DNA from: Amniculibacterium aquaticum
Lineage (GTDB): Bacteria > Bacteroidota > Bacteroidia > Flavobacteriales > Weeksellaceae
Length of the DNA stretch: 64,000 bases
Assembly: GCF_003852705.1 (NCBI RefSeq)
Contig: NZ_REFA01000014.1
Location: 1 to 64,000, forward strand
Direction of reading: 5' to 3'
Part shown: one piece after another, positions 36,046 through 44,284 of the stretch
Position numbering within the stretch: the first letter of the stretch is position 1
Layout: every line of letters begins with the position of its first letter
The notes under the pieces: generated by a model
What the model was told of the DNA's origin: nothing
The model's input: only the letters and a program-made list of their open reading frames with translations
Databases searched by the model: none
Translations under genes and position numbers: made by a program

Positions 36046-37119
36046 ATGACACAAGAATTCATATCAAATAAAGAATACAAAATTTTTTCCGCAGAAGCTT
36101 CGGCTTCTTGTCCCAGCAACATCGCCCTGATAAAATATTGGGGAAAATATGCTAACCAAATACCGGCAAACCCAAGCATTTCCTACACCCTGAACCGTTG
36201 CAAAACCATCACCAAAATGGAGTTTGTGGCTGGTGAGGATTTTTCTGTTCAGACTTTTTTGGCAGGAAATGAAGAGAAAAAATTTGCAGAGAAAATAGAA
36301 AAATATTTCAAAAATATCGAAGTGTATCTCCCTTGGATTCTCAAAGGAAAGTACATCATCCGAACAGAAAATACCTTCCCACACTCTTCCGGAATTGCCA
36401 GTTCGGCATCCGGTTTTGGTGCCATTGCCCAATGCTTGATGACTTTGGATAACATTTTCGCTTCAGAAAACCAACAACCAACAACCGACAACCAACAACC
36501 ATCAACCAAAAAAGCATCCTTTCTTGCTCGTTTGGGATCCGGTTCGGCGTGCAGAAGTTTGTACAACGGATTGATCGTTTGGGGCGAAACAGAAACGGTG
36601 AATGGCAGTTCAGATCTTTTTGCCGTGCCGTATCCTGAAGACGAAATCCACCCAAAATTTAAGAAATTTAACGACTGGGTTTTACTCATCCACGAAGGTC
36701 AGAAAACCGTTTCTTCCACCGTGGGACACGGGTTGATGAATACCAATCCTTATGCTGAAAGAAGATTTCAGGAAGCCAAAGAAAATTTTTTCTTGCTGAA
36801 AGACATTTTGAAATCCGGAGATATGGAAAAGTTCATCCAACTGGTAGAGCACGAAGCACTCACCCTTCATGCCATGATGATGATGAGCGAGCCGGCTTTT
36901 ATCCTCATGAAAACCGGAACCATGGAGGTCATCAACAAAATTTGGAATTTCCGTCAGCAAACTTCTTTGCCACTTTTCTTTACCCTAGATGCCGGAGCCA
37001 ATGTACATGTTTTGTTCCCCGAAAACGAAACGGCAGAAGCCATCAAAGATTTTATCAACACAGAGCTCCTTCCGCATACCCAAAACGGCGGAGTGGTGAA
37101 GGATGAGATGAGGTTTTAG
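36046..37119 (+). CDS. mvaD: Diphosphomevalonate decarboxylase
   Basis: This 357-residue GHMP-kinase-fold enzyme makes isopentenyl diphosphate from mevalonate diphosphate. It has NIALIKYWGKYANQIPANPS, FPHSSGIASSASGFGA and RLGSGSACRSLYNG. Its presence implies the mevalonate route to isoprenoids, normal for Flavobacteriia. Between the two last motifs there is an in-frame low-complexity insert (NQQPTTDNQQPSTK), apparently a captured simple repeat. Confidence 0.94.
   Translation: MTQEFISNKEYKIFSAEASASCPSNIALIKYWGKYANQIPANPSISYTLNRCKTITKMEFVAGEDFSVQTFLAGNEEKKFAEKIEKYFKNIEVYLPWILKGKYIIRTENTFPHSSGIASSASGFGAIAQCLMTLDNIFASENQQPTTDNQQPSTKKASFLARLGSGSACRSLYNGLIVWGETETVNGSSDLFAVPYPEDEIHPKFKKFNDWVLLIHEGQKTVSSTVGHGLMNTNPYAERRFQEAKENFFLLKDILKSGDMEKFIQLVEHEALTLHAMMMMSEPAFILMKTGTMEVINKIWNFRQQTSLPLFFTLDAGANVHVLFPENETAEAIKDFINTELLPHTQNGGVVKDEMRF
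36467..36509. repeat. In-frame simple repeat inside mvaD
   Basis: ACCAACAACC-type units run from 36467 to 36509 and encode Asn/Gln/Pro/Thr-rich residues. On the minus strand the sequence reads TTGGTTGATGGTTGT and GGTTGTCGGT, the same words as in the repeat at 32305-32340. Confidence 0.7.
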
Positions 37120-37142
37120 TGCTAAAATCAGCATTTTTTTTT
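37120..37142 (+). terminator. Weak terminator of mvaD
   Basis: TGCT-AAAATC-AGCA is a 4-bp stem just after the stop codon, followed by nine T. The stem is short, so this is tentative. Confidence 0.4.
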
Positions 37143-37255
37143 AGGAGCTATTTCCTGCTTTCCGTTGCAATCTTTTGTTCGTGCCTCACAAAAGGATTTT
37201 CACTGCAATCAGGGCTAGGGTCTAGGCAGTTAACAGAAATCCTTTCCAAACATTC
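37143..37255. repeat. Flavobacterial intergenic repeat (REP-like)
   Basis: The segment contains GGAGCTATTTCCTGCTTTCC, GCAATCTTTTGT and, after a 9-nt spacer, ACAAAAGGATTTTCACTGCA, with pairing between AATCTTTTGT and ACAAAAGGATT. From memory, repeats with these words occur behind genes in many Flavobacteriia. Only one copy is in this window. Together with the next repeat it fills the 519-bp gap before the LLM gene. Confidence 0.45.
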
Positions 37256-37271
37256 ATCATCTATTTTTTTT

Positions 37272-37482
37272 GTACATGACAAAAAAATAGAATAGCTTAA
37301 TTATAACCACATAAGTACATAGATAGTGTCGTTATTGCGAAAATAAATACGAGCAGGACACAATAGAAATCCGTCTTTGACGGATACTAAGTGCAACTAT
37401 GCAATCTTATTGCCAATAATTCTATGTTTCTATGTGGTTTAAATCAGATATCTATATAGCTGTTATAATTTTTGTCATGTAC
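37272..37482 (+). repeat. ~210-bp palindromic interspersed repeat, copy 1
   Basis: The 211-bp element has terminal inverted repeats GTACATGACAAAAA and TTTTTGTCATGTAC, inner arms AACCACATAAGTACATAG and CTATGTTTCTATGTGGTT, and a central ATCCGTC-TTT-GACGGAT hairpin. There is no reading frame. Two further copies lie at 38690-38898 (inverted) and 50196-50402 (diverged). Confidence 0.85.
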
Positions 37483-37615
37483 TTAGGAAAAAAAGTAAAA
37501 TTGTTGTTTTTCGTGAGGACAAAATCGTAAAACTAAATCCATAATCTTGGATATGCTAAAGGACTACTCGTATTCTTTCTTATCTTATATCAATGTTAGG
37601 CTTTTCTCTTTGCTG

Positions 37616-37623
37616 TACATTTG
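37616..37623 (+). promoter_or_regulatory. -7 promoter element for the LLM gene
   Basis: TACATTTG lies 16 nt before the ATG at 37639. It lies between the two inverted repeat copies. Confidence 0.5.
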
Positions 37624-37638
37624 CATAAAAATAAGCGT

Positions 37639-38664
37639 ATGAAAAAGTTTGAATTGGGTGTGGGCATGTTTGGAGATTTGGCTTTAGATGAAGCAACCAA
37701 CAAATATGCCGATGCCGGACAAAAATTACAAGAAATACTTAGCGAAATACAATTGGCAGACCAACTGGGTTTAGATGTCTTTGCCTTGGGCGAACACCAC
37801 CGTCCAGATTATGCGGTATCTTCGCCAGAGATGGTGCTTTCGGCTGCTGCTGCTTTAACCCAAAACATCAAACTGATGTCTGCCGTTACCGTGTTGAGTT
37901 CTGCAGAACCGGTGAAGGTTTATCAGGATTTTTCAACCTTAGATCTTATTTCTAACGGAAGAGCCGAGATCGGTGTGGGTCGCGGAAGTTTCACCGAGTC
38001 TTTTCCGCTTTTTGGCTACGACCTGAACGATTATCACGAACTTTTCGAGGAAAAATTGGGTTTGTTGCTCAAAATCAACAATCAAGAAAATGTAAGCTGG
38101 CGTGGGAGGTTAAGAGCTCCTATGATAGACCAAACCGTATATCCAAGAGCGGTGAATAACGGAAAACTACCCATTTGGATTGCTGTAGGCGGTACGCCAG
38201 AGTCGGTGCATCGTGCTGCTCGATTGGGGTTGCCTCTGATTGTTGCCATCATCGGGGGTATGCCAAAGCAGTTTCAACCTTTGATGGACTATTACAAAAA
38301 AGAATACCTCCGTTTCGGACACGATCCCGAAGCCATGCAAATAGGGATTCATACCCATACTTTTGTGAGTGAAGATCCTGAAGTTGTAGAAGGATATTTC
38401 AAAAATTATGCTTCTCAAATGGATAGAATTGGTAGAACTCGCGGTTGGTCGCCTTACACAAAAATGCAATACGACGGAGGCAGAAGCCGAGAGGGTGCTT
38501 TGTTTATCGGTAATTCTGAAGAAGTTGCCGAAAAAATAAATGCAGTGAAAGAAATGTTTGGACTTACCCGATTTATCGGTCACATGGATGTAGGTGCGCC
38601 CAACCACGATCTGATGATGCAAAGCATTGAACTGTTTGCAACGAAAGTAAGAGAGCGGTTATAA
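37639..38664 (+). CDS. LLM-class flavin-dependent oxidoreductase
   Basis: This 341-residue luciferase-like monooxygenase has a TIM-barrel core with DVFALGEHHRPDYAVSSPEM, VTVLSSAEPVKVYQDFSTLD, GRAEIGVGRGSF and LPIWIAVGGTPESV. It should use reduced FMN; the substrate is unknown. A TTG start at 37621 overlaps the promoter, so the ATG at 37639 (MKKFELGVGMFGD) is taken. The gene and its promoter are framed by inverted copies of the ~210-bp repeat. Confidence 0.9.
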   Translation: MKKFELGVGMFGDLALDEATNKYADAGQKLQEILSEIQLADQLGLDVFALGEHHRPDYAVSSPEMVLSAAAALTQNIKLMSAVTVLSSAEPVKVYQDFSTLDLISNGRAEIGVGRGSFTESFPLFGYDLNDYHELFEEKLGLLLKINNQENVSWRGRLRAPMIDQTVYPRAVNNGKLPIWIAVGGTPESVHRAARLGLPLIVAIIGGMPKQFQPLMDYYKKEYLRFGHDPEAMQIGIHTHTFVSEDPEVVEGYFKNYASQMDRIGRTRGWSPYTKMQYDGGRSREGALFIGNSEEVAEKINAVKEMFGLTRFIGHMDVGAPNHDLMMQSIELFATKVRERL

Positions 38665-38689
38665 AATATTTTTTCTAAATTACCTCAAA

Positions 38690-38898
38690 GTACATAATAA
38701 AAATAGTAACAGCAAAATAATCAGCTACTTAAACCACATAGAAACATAGAATTATTACAAAAAAAGTTATATAGTTACACTTAGTATCCGTCAAAGACGG
38801 ATTTCTATTGTGTACTGCTAGTATTTATTTTTGCAAAAACGAAACTTTCTATGTACCTATGTGGTTATAATTAAGCTATTCTATTTTTTATCATGTAT
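38690..38898 (-). repeat. ~210-bp palindromic interspersed repeat, copy 2 (inverted)
   Basis: Read on the minus strand it follows copy 1 closely, sharing AGAATAGCTTAATTATAACC, CACAATAGAAATCCGTCTTT, GACGGATACTAAGTG and AATAATTCTATGTTTCTATG. Its length is 209 bp. It lies 25 bp behind the LLM stop codon. Confidence 0.85.
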
Positions 38899-38935
38899 TA
38901 AAAAATTGCATAAACACTAAACACCAAACACCAAA

Positions 38936-39310
38936 ATGAAACTCCACCACATTGCGATTATTTGTTCGGATTATGAGCGTTCTAAAAAATTTTACACAGA
39001 GATTTTAGGACTCAAAATTCTTCGTGAAGTGTATCGAGAAGAGCGAAGATCTTGGAAGCTGGATCTGGGAATAGAAGAGGACTATGTCATCGAGCTTTTC
39101 TCATTTCCCAATCCACCACAAAGGCCATCCAGACCAGAAGCTTGCGGTTTGAGGCATCTGGCTTTTGGGGTAGATGATGTTGAGGCGAAGAGGAAGGAAC
39201 TTCAACAAAAAGGTTTAGCATGTGAAGAAATTAGATTGGATGAATTCACAGAGAAAAAATTCTTTTTCACCCAAGATCCGGACTACTTGCCGATAGAGTT
39301 TTATGGGTGA
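38936..39310 (+). CDS. VOC-family metalloprotein (glyoxalase-like, YaeR type)
   Basis: This 124-residue vicinal-oxygen-chelate protein has MKLHHIAIICSDYERSKKFY (first His ligand), YVIELFSFP (Glu), CGLRHLAFGVDDVEAKR (second His) and PIEFYG (second Glu). This is the full four-ligand set of a metal site and the spacing of the YaeR/SMU1112c group. Lactoylglutathione lyase activity is not established for this group. Confidence 0.88.
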   Translation: MKLHHIAIICSDYERSKKFYTEILGLKILREVYREERRSWKLDLGIEEDYVIELFSFPNPPQRPSRPEACGLRHLAFGVDDVEAKRKELQQKGLACEEIRLDEFTEKKFFFTQDPDYLPIEFYG

Positions 39311-39404
39311 AAATGCTTGAAATTTCTACAACTTTTGTGTGTTTTTTGTCTAAATTCCATCAAACAAACTATTTTAATCAATTGTAAATGTCCATTTGAA
39401 AACA

Positions 39405-39440
39405 ATTAAAGCTGCCCGAGTTTGGACAGCTTTAATTTTA
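39405..39440. terminator. Bidirectional terminator between convergent genes
   Basis: ATTAAAGCTG (39405-39414) and CAGCTTTAAT (39427-39436) pair across a 12-nt loop. T-rich sequence follows on the plus strand and AT-rich sequence on the minus strand. Confidence 0.7.
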
Positions 39441-39454
39441 TTTTGAAATACGGT

Positions 39455-39691
39455 TTATTTTTCAATAGAAGGATGTTCGTTGTTCTTATTTTCAAATTGT
39501 GAGTAATCGGTGTCTTTGGTTTTTCTAGAAACAAAAGCAGCTCTGAAAATTCCTAAGGCCAATCCCAATATGCTGAAAATTTCAAACAAGAAAATACCGG
39601 TACTGTTTTGCGAAAAAAAATAGCAAATTCCACCCAAAATAGATCCTATGATCCATGAAATGAGTACTGTTCTAATGAAATTTAAACTCAT
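39455..39691 (-). CDS. Small two-helix membrane protein, unknown function
   Basis: This 78-residue protein has helices in RTVLISWIIGSILGGICYFF and FLFEIFSILGLALGIFRAAF and a hydrophilic tail. It is 10 bp behind rpe on the same strand. I do not recognise a family. Confidence 0.65.
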   Translation of the reverse strand: MSLNFIRTVLISWIIGSILGGICYFFSQNSTGIFLFEIFSILGLALGIFRAAFVSRKTKDTDYSQFENKNNEHPSIEK

Positions 39692-39701
39692 ACTGTTCGG
39701 T

Positions 39702-40361
39702 TTAGTCGAAGGAAACTTTTAACAATTCAATGGTTTTAGCAGGATCTTCTGTTGAAAATACGGCATTTCCGGCAACCAAAACATCGGCACCTGCATCAAA
39801 AAGCTTGGAAGCATTGTCCAGATTTACTCCACCATCAACTTGGATCAATGCAGTAGAATTGTTGGACACGATCAAATCTTTGGTTTCCTTGATTTTTTTA
39901 TAGGTATTTTCAATAAATTTTTGTCCACCAAAGCCCGGATTCACGCTCATTAACAATACCAAATCTACATCTGCAATAATATCTTCCAACATCAAAACAG
40001 GAGTCGAAGGATTGAGGACAACGCCAGCTTTTGCTCCTTTGCTCTGTATCAAATTGATGGTGCGGTGCAGGTGTGTACAAGCTTCGTAATGTACGGAAAC
40101 AAGGTCTGCACCGTAATCGATAAATTCTTCAACATACTTTTCAGGTTCCACGATCATCAAGTGGACATCCACAAATTTCTTGGCATGTTGCTGTATGGTT
40201 TTCATCACCGGGAATCCGAAGGAAATATTCGGGACAAATCTCCCGTCCATAACATCCACATGCAACCAATCGGCTTGGGATTGGTTCAGCATTTCTATGT
40301 CTCTTTGCAGGTTTCCGAAATCTGCAGACAGAAGGGATGGAGCGATTAATTTAGTTTTCAT
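39702..40361 (-). CDS. rpe: Ribulose-phosphate 3-epimerase
   Basis: This 219-residue TIM-barrel metalloenzyme interconverts ribulose 5-phosphate and xylulose 5-phosphate in the pentose phosphate pathway. It has APSLLSADFGNL, LHVDVMDGRFVPNISFG, VDVHLMI, LLMSVNPGFGGQKFI and IQVDGGVNLDN, with all catalytic and metal residues. Confidence 0.97.
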   Translation of the reverse strand: MKTKLIAPSLLSADFGNLQRDIEMLNQSQADWLHVDVMDGRFVPNISFGFPVMKTIQQHAKKFVDVHLMIVEPEKYVEEFIDYGADLVSVHYEACTHLHRTINLIQSKGAKAGVVLNPSTPVLMLEDIIADVDLVLLMSVNPGFGGQKFIENTYKKIKETKDLIVSNNSTALIQVDGGVNLDNASKLFDAGADVLVAGNAVFSTEDPAKTIELLKVSFD

Positions 40362-40390
40362 TTTACTTGATATAAATTTAGATCTTTTTA

Positions 40391-41467
40391 TTAATGGTAT
40401 TTCAAATTCATTTTTGGATTAATGTTGATCAAAGATTCATAGATTAATTGAATGACATTGGCTACATCTTCCTTGGCCACCATTTCTACTGTGGTGTGCA
40501 TATAGCGCAAAGGTAGGGAAATTAATGCACTTGGAGTTCCACCATTGGCATGTGCAAAGGCGTCGGTATCTGTACCTGTCGTTCTGCTGGAAGCAGCTCT
40601 TTGGTACGGGATGTTTTTGGTTTTTGCGGTTTCAATAATCAATTCACGGATTTTGTGATGTACCGTGGGTGCAAAATAGACCACCGGACCTGCTCCACAT
40701 TTTTGTTCGCCTTCTTTTTTCTTGTCAATCATTGGGGTTGTGGTGTCGTGGGTAACATCGGTAACGATAGCAATGTTAGGTTTTATGGTATCTGCAATCA
40801 TATCTGCACCGTACAAGCCAACCTCTTCTTGTACAGAATTGGTAATGTATAGGCCAAAAGGTAGTTTTATGTTGTTTTCCTTTAACAATCGTGCAACTTC
40901 GGCAATCATAAATCCTCCGATACGGTTGTCCAAAGCACGACAAACAAAGTATCTGTCGTTCATTTCGAAAAATTCGTCCGGATAGGTTATCATGCAACCT
41001 ACTTCAATCCCCATATCCAAAACTTCCTGCTTGCTGGTTGCGCCACAATCGATAAAGATGTTTTCGATTTTTGGAGTGGTTTCCTTTTCATTTCCAATTC
41101 GGGTATGGATTGCCGGCCAACCGAAAACACCTTTTACGATGCCTTTTTCGCCGTGGATGTGTACAATTTTGGAGGGCGCAATCATTTGGTCGGAGCCACC
41201 ATTTCGGATGACATAGATCAACCCATCATCGGTAATATAATTGACATACCAAGAGATTTCATCGGCATGAGCTTCTATAACGACTTTGAAAGGAGCCTCC
41301 GGATTGATAATTCCGTAGCAAGTTCCGTAATGATCGATTTCAATTTTGTCCACAAAATTTTGTATGTAGTCCATCCAAACTTTTTGTCCTTTGTGTTCGT
41401 AACCTGTTGGGGAAGATGTATTTAAATATTCTTCTAGAAAATGAAGTGATTTTTTTTCGAATTTCAT
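40391..41467 (-). CDS. M42-family metallopeptidase (glutamyl aminopeptidase type)
   Basis: This 358-residue dizinc aminopeptidase has the metal and catalytic positions EAHADEISWYV, CRALDNRIGG, NSVQEEVGLYGA, VTDVTHD and RYMHTTVEM. M42 enzymes form dodecameric TET particles that trim peptides in the cytoplasm. It lies 29 bp upstream of rpe and may be cotranscribed with it. Confidence 0.92.
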   Translation of the reverse strand: MKFEKKSLHFLEEYLNTSSPTGYEHKGQKVWMDYIQNFVDKIEIDHYGTCYGIINPEAPFKVVIEAHADEISWYVNYITDDGLIYVIRNGGSDQMIAPSKIVHIHGEKGIVKGVFGWPAIHTRIGNEKETTPKIENIFIDCGATSKQEVLDMGIEVGCMITYPDEFFEMNDRYFVCRALDNRIGGFMIAEVARLLKENNIKLPFGLYITNSVQEEVGLYGADMIADTIKPNIAIVTDVTHDTTTPMIDKKKEGEQKCGAGPVVYFAPTVHHKIRELIIETAKTKNIPYQRAASSRTTGTDTDAFAHANGGTPSALISLPLRYMHTTVEMVAKEDVANVIQLIYESLININPKMNLKYH

Positions 41468-41521
41468 AGATAAAAGGAATGATTTTTGCGTTAATTTTTA
41501 TTGATTTAAAGGGTAAAAATA

Positions 41522-42229
41522 ATGAATTTTAAACAACTCCACTTGATATTTTTTTTGTTTTTGGGTATTTTTATGCATGCTCAAAACGATTCCGCTTTAA
41601 TATCCAGGCCATTGAGTCAGTATCCTGAAGATTTGTTGAAAGTAGATGAATTCGGGAACAAATATTATTATGATGAACAACAGAAAGCAAAAATCTACGA
41701 AATAAATGGCGAAACTGTAGTGGTAATGGATGAAATTGTCCTTTTGAATAAACCAAAGTTTAATAACCAACTGGATCAAAATTACTATTTCTTTCTTAAT
41801 AAAAAACTCAATCGCGTGTATCCGCTTTTTATAAAAGCCTTGGGGCAATACCGCGATGTACAATTGCAAGCATCTAAGTTGGAGAGTTCGGACAAAAGAA
41901 AATACATTAAAACCAAACAGAACGAATTGGCATCGCAATACGAAACTCAACTTAGAGATCTAACCACCACTGAAGGTCGTGTATTTGCAAAATTAATGAA
42001 CAGAGCAACCGGAAAAACGGTTTACGAAATAATTAAAGAACTGAGAGGAGGTTGGTCGGCTTTTTGGTGGAATGTGAAAGGAAATGTTGCCGATGTGGAT
42101 ATCAAAGAACCTTATGACCCGCATGCCAATAGGAGCGATGCTTTTTTGGAATCCTTACTACGATCCAACTGGAATGTAGGCTATCTGAAACCTTATCCTG
42201 GTGCGAGTTCCTACAAAATTTCAAAATAA
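41522..42229 (+). CDS. DUF4294-type secreted protein
   Basis: This 235-residue protein has a signal peptide (LHLIFFLFLGIFMHAQ). The mature part is helical, with LNRVYPLFIKALGQYRDVQ and RGGWSAFWWNVKGNV. I recall this as DUF4294, found in Flavobacteriia with unknown role. It lies 7 bp before the S1/P1 nuclease gene, so the two are probably cotranscribed. Confidence 0.75.
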   Translation: MNFKQLHLIFFLFLGIFMHAQNDSALISRPLSQYPEDLLKVDEFGNKYYYDEQQKAKIYEINGETVVVMDEIVLLNKPKFNNQLDQNYYFFLNKKLNRVYPLFIKALGQYRDVQLQASKLESSDKRKYIKTKQNELASQYETQLRDLTTTEGRVFAKLMNRATGKTVYEIIKELRGGWSAFWWNVKGNVADVDIKEPYDPHANRSDAFLESLLRSNWNVGYLKPYPGASSYKISK

Positions 42230-42236
42230 ATTTATC

Positions 42237-43022
42237 ATGAAACCTAAAAAACTATTGACCATTTTTATGCTTTTGTTTCTTTTTACAGATGCATTTGCAT
42301 GGGGCACAACAGGCCATAGAGTTATTGCCGAAGTTGCCGAAAGAAATTTAACCAAAAGAGCGCAAAGAAAATTGCATAAGATCATTGGCGATCAAAAATT
42401 AGCCTATTGGGCCAATTGGCCGGATTTTATAAAATCGGATACCACAGAGGTTTGGAAATCTACAGACACCTGGCATTATGTGAACATTAGCAATGCAAAA
42501 GATCTTGCAGAATTTTCTAACTCTTTGCATAATTTGTCTGGATCTAATTTATATACCCAAATCAACACATTGTCTGCACAAATAAAAGACAAGAAAACTC
42601 CTTTAAAAGACAAAGAAATAGCATTGCGATTTTTAATCCATATTGTAGGAGATATGGCGCAACCCATGCATGTGGGAAATGCCGAAGACAAAGGTGGAAA
42701 TTCTATTAAAGTTACTTTCTTTGGTCAGTCGGCCAACCTTCATTCGCTTTGGGATAGCAAATTGGTAGATTATCAAAAATACAGCTATACCGAATATGCC
42801 GATGTATTGCTAAGAAAACAGCATGACAAAGATTCCATTCAAGACGGTTCGTTAGAAAGTTGGCTTTACGATAGTCGATTGCAAGCCGAAAAAATCTACG
42901 ATTATTCTAAGTTGAAAACCAATTATATGTACGAGTACGATTATCGTTTCAACGATTTGCTAGAAAGGCAGTTGTTGTACGGAGGACTTCGTTTGGCAAA
43001 AATTCTGAATACCATATTATAA
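42237..43022 (+). CDS. Secreted S1/P1-type zinc nuclease
   Basis: The 261-residue precursor has a signal peptide ending DAFA, after which the mature protein would begin with Trp (WGTTGHRVIAE), as needed because the N-terminal Trp ligates zinc in this family. Further zinc ligands lie in WPDFIKSD, TWHYVNI, HIVGDMAQPMHVG and NLHSLWDSKLV, so three metals can be bound. It cuts single-stranded DNA/RNA and 3' nucleotides outside the cell. The start at 42237 is preferred to 42201, which overlaps the upstream gene. Confidence 0.9.
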   Translation: MKPKKLLTIFMLLFLFTDAFAWGTTGHRVIAEVAERNLTKRAQRKLHKIIGDQKLAYWANWPDFIKSDTTEVWKSTDTWHYVNISNAKDLAEFSNSLHNLSGSNLYTQINTLSAQIKDKKTPLKDKEIALRFLIHIVGDMAQPMHVGNAEDKGGNSIKVTFFGQSANLHSLWDSKLVDYQKYSYTEYADVLLRKQHDKDSIQDGSLESWLYDSRLQAEKIYDYSKLKTNYMYEYDYRFNDLLERQLLYGGLRLAKILNTIL

Positions 43023-43035
43023 AGCATTCTAAAGA

Positions 43036-43073
43036 AATAAGGATGAACTCGATACGGGTTCATCCTTTTTTTT
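43036..43073 (+). terminator. Terminator of the S1/P1 nuclease operon
   Basis: AAGGATGAAC (43039-43048) and GTTCATCCTT (43058-43067) form the stem, followed by T. Confidence 0.85.
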
Positions 43074-43074
43074 G

Positions 43075-43485
43075 TTAAAATCGTTGTTTTAATTTTTCAA
43101 AAACCAAAGCATCGATTGGCAGTGTAAATGGATTTTCTTGATCCAAGGAAATCCACTCAACTTTTTCAATACAAGGATCACGAATGATGAGCTCGTCCTC
43201 ATCCACCAAATCTGCCGTGTAATATACGGTTAGCAATTGTTCATTTTCACGAAATCTGGACTCTAGAAAGTCTTCTTGAGTATAAAAATGCTGAATATTT
43301 TTTATTTTTAAATTCAATTCTTCATCAAATTCACGATGCAAACACTCGATTACGCTTTCTCCAAATTCCAAACCTCCACCAGGAAGCTTTAGTAAGGCTT
43401 CGCCGGCATATTCTTCATACAAAGCCAAAACTTTTCGGTCTTTTATACAACAAGCATAGATTCGGATGTTTATTTTGTCGATCAT
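43075..43485 (-). CDS. NUDIX hydrolase
   Basis: This 136-residue protein has the Nudix box GGGLEFGESVIECLHREFDE followed by ELNL. The pattern G-x5-E-x7-R-E-x2-E-E is kept, while the last Gly is Asn, a tolerated change. The N-terminal IRIYACCIKDRKVLAL starts the usual sheet. Substrate unknown; a nucleoside diphosphate derivative is likely. Confidence 0.88.
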   Translation of the reverse strand: MIDKINIRIYACCIKDRKVLALYEEYAGEALLKLPGGGLEFGESVIECLHREFDEELNLKIKNIQHFYTQEDFLESRFRENEQLLTVYYTADLVDEDELIIRDPCIEKVEWISLDQENPFTLPIDALVFEKLKQRF

Positions 43486-43525
43486 ATATATAAGGTGTTA
43501 TTGATTTTTGTAAAGTTAGTGGTTT

Positions 43526-44200
43526 TTAAGATTTCCATGCATTCAGCATTTCTCTTTTTCCGGGTGGCCCTTGTAGCTTTTCAACCGTCATGCCCAATTC
43601 TTTTAGAATTCTTTTTACACTTCCTTTGGAGGAGTAGGTGGTTAGTAAGCTGTTGATATTCATTTTGTTAAATACCATTTCGAACAGTGGTTTTTCCCAA
43701 AGATCGGGTTGTACTCGTGCCCCAAAGCAATCGAAATAGACCAAATCTACAGGAGGCATTTCTTTATTTTGAAGTTCAAAAAAGTCACACTCTATTTTTT
43801 TGAGATTAAAATTAGGAACAATCTCCACCAATTTTTCCCACTCCACAGCATGAATTTTTTGCTCTATTTCTGTTAAATTTTGTTCACAAAAAAGTGAAGA
43901 GTAGTTCAGATTCGATCTCTCGGTCTCATTTATGGGATATTTTTCCAGAGAAAAATAATTGATAACATGATTTTTGTTAGTTTTTAAAAATTCATTAATT
44001 GTAACCAAAACATTCAAACCTGTTCCAAAACCAAGTTCTAAAATGTTAATTTCATTTTTATTCAAACGATTGAGTCCATTTTTAATAAATACATGCTCCG
44101 CTTCTTGTAGCGCTCCATGATGAGAATGATAGCATTCGTCTAAATCTTTAATATACAGTGTTTTACTACCGTCGTTGGTGGTTTTTATCTCTCTTTCCAA
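43526..44200 (-). CDS. mnmD: tRNA (mnm5s2U34)-methyltransferase MnmD
   Basis: This SAM-dependent enzyme of about 224 residues completes mnm5(s2)U at the wobble position. It has YHSHHGALQEAEHVFIKNGL, LELGFGTGLNVL (SAM loop), LVYFDCFGARVQPDLWE and YSSKGSVKR. It is a free-standing MnmD without the MnmC1 oxidase part. No ATG exists near the 5' end. A TTG at 44215 overlaps a TAAATTTG promoter-like element (44220-44213); the TTG at 44200 begins where homologues begin (EREIKTTNDGSKT), so that start is given. Confidence 0.88.
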   Translation of the reverse strand: MEREIKTTNDGSKTLYIKDLDECYHSHHGALQEAEHVFIKNGLNRLNKNEINILELGFGTGLNVLVTINEFLKTNKNHVINYFSLEKYPINETERSNLNYSSLFCEQNLTEIEQKIHAVEWEKLVEIVPNFNLKKIECDFFELQNKEMPPVDLVYFDCFGARVQPDLWEKPLFEMVFNKMNINSLLTTYSSKGSVKRILKELGMTVEKLQGPPGKREMLNAWKS

Positions 44201-44230
44201 GGCTTTTTTTTTCAAATTTAAACGAAAATT

Positions 44231-44259
44231 TTGACAATTAAAAAATTATGTTAAATTTG
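44231..44259 (+). promoter_or_regulatory. Promoter of ilvE (TTG-N18-TAAATTTG)
   Basis: TTTTG ending at 44233, an 18-nt spacer and TAAATTTG (44252-44259) lie 25 nt before the ATG. Confidence 0.65.
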
Positions 44260-44284
44260 TTCAATACCAATTAAAATTTACAAA

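Noticed and set aside
37272-38898. Composite IS transposon
   Set aside because: The ~210-bp flanking copies have no transposase frame and no target duplication that I could recognise. A repeat-flanked segment is the safer description.
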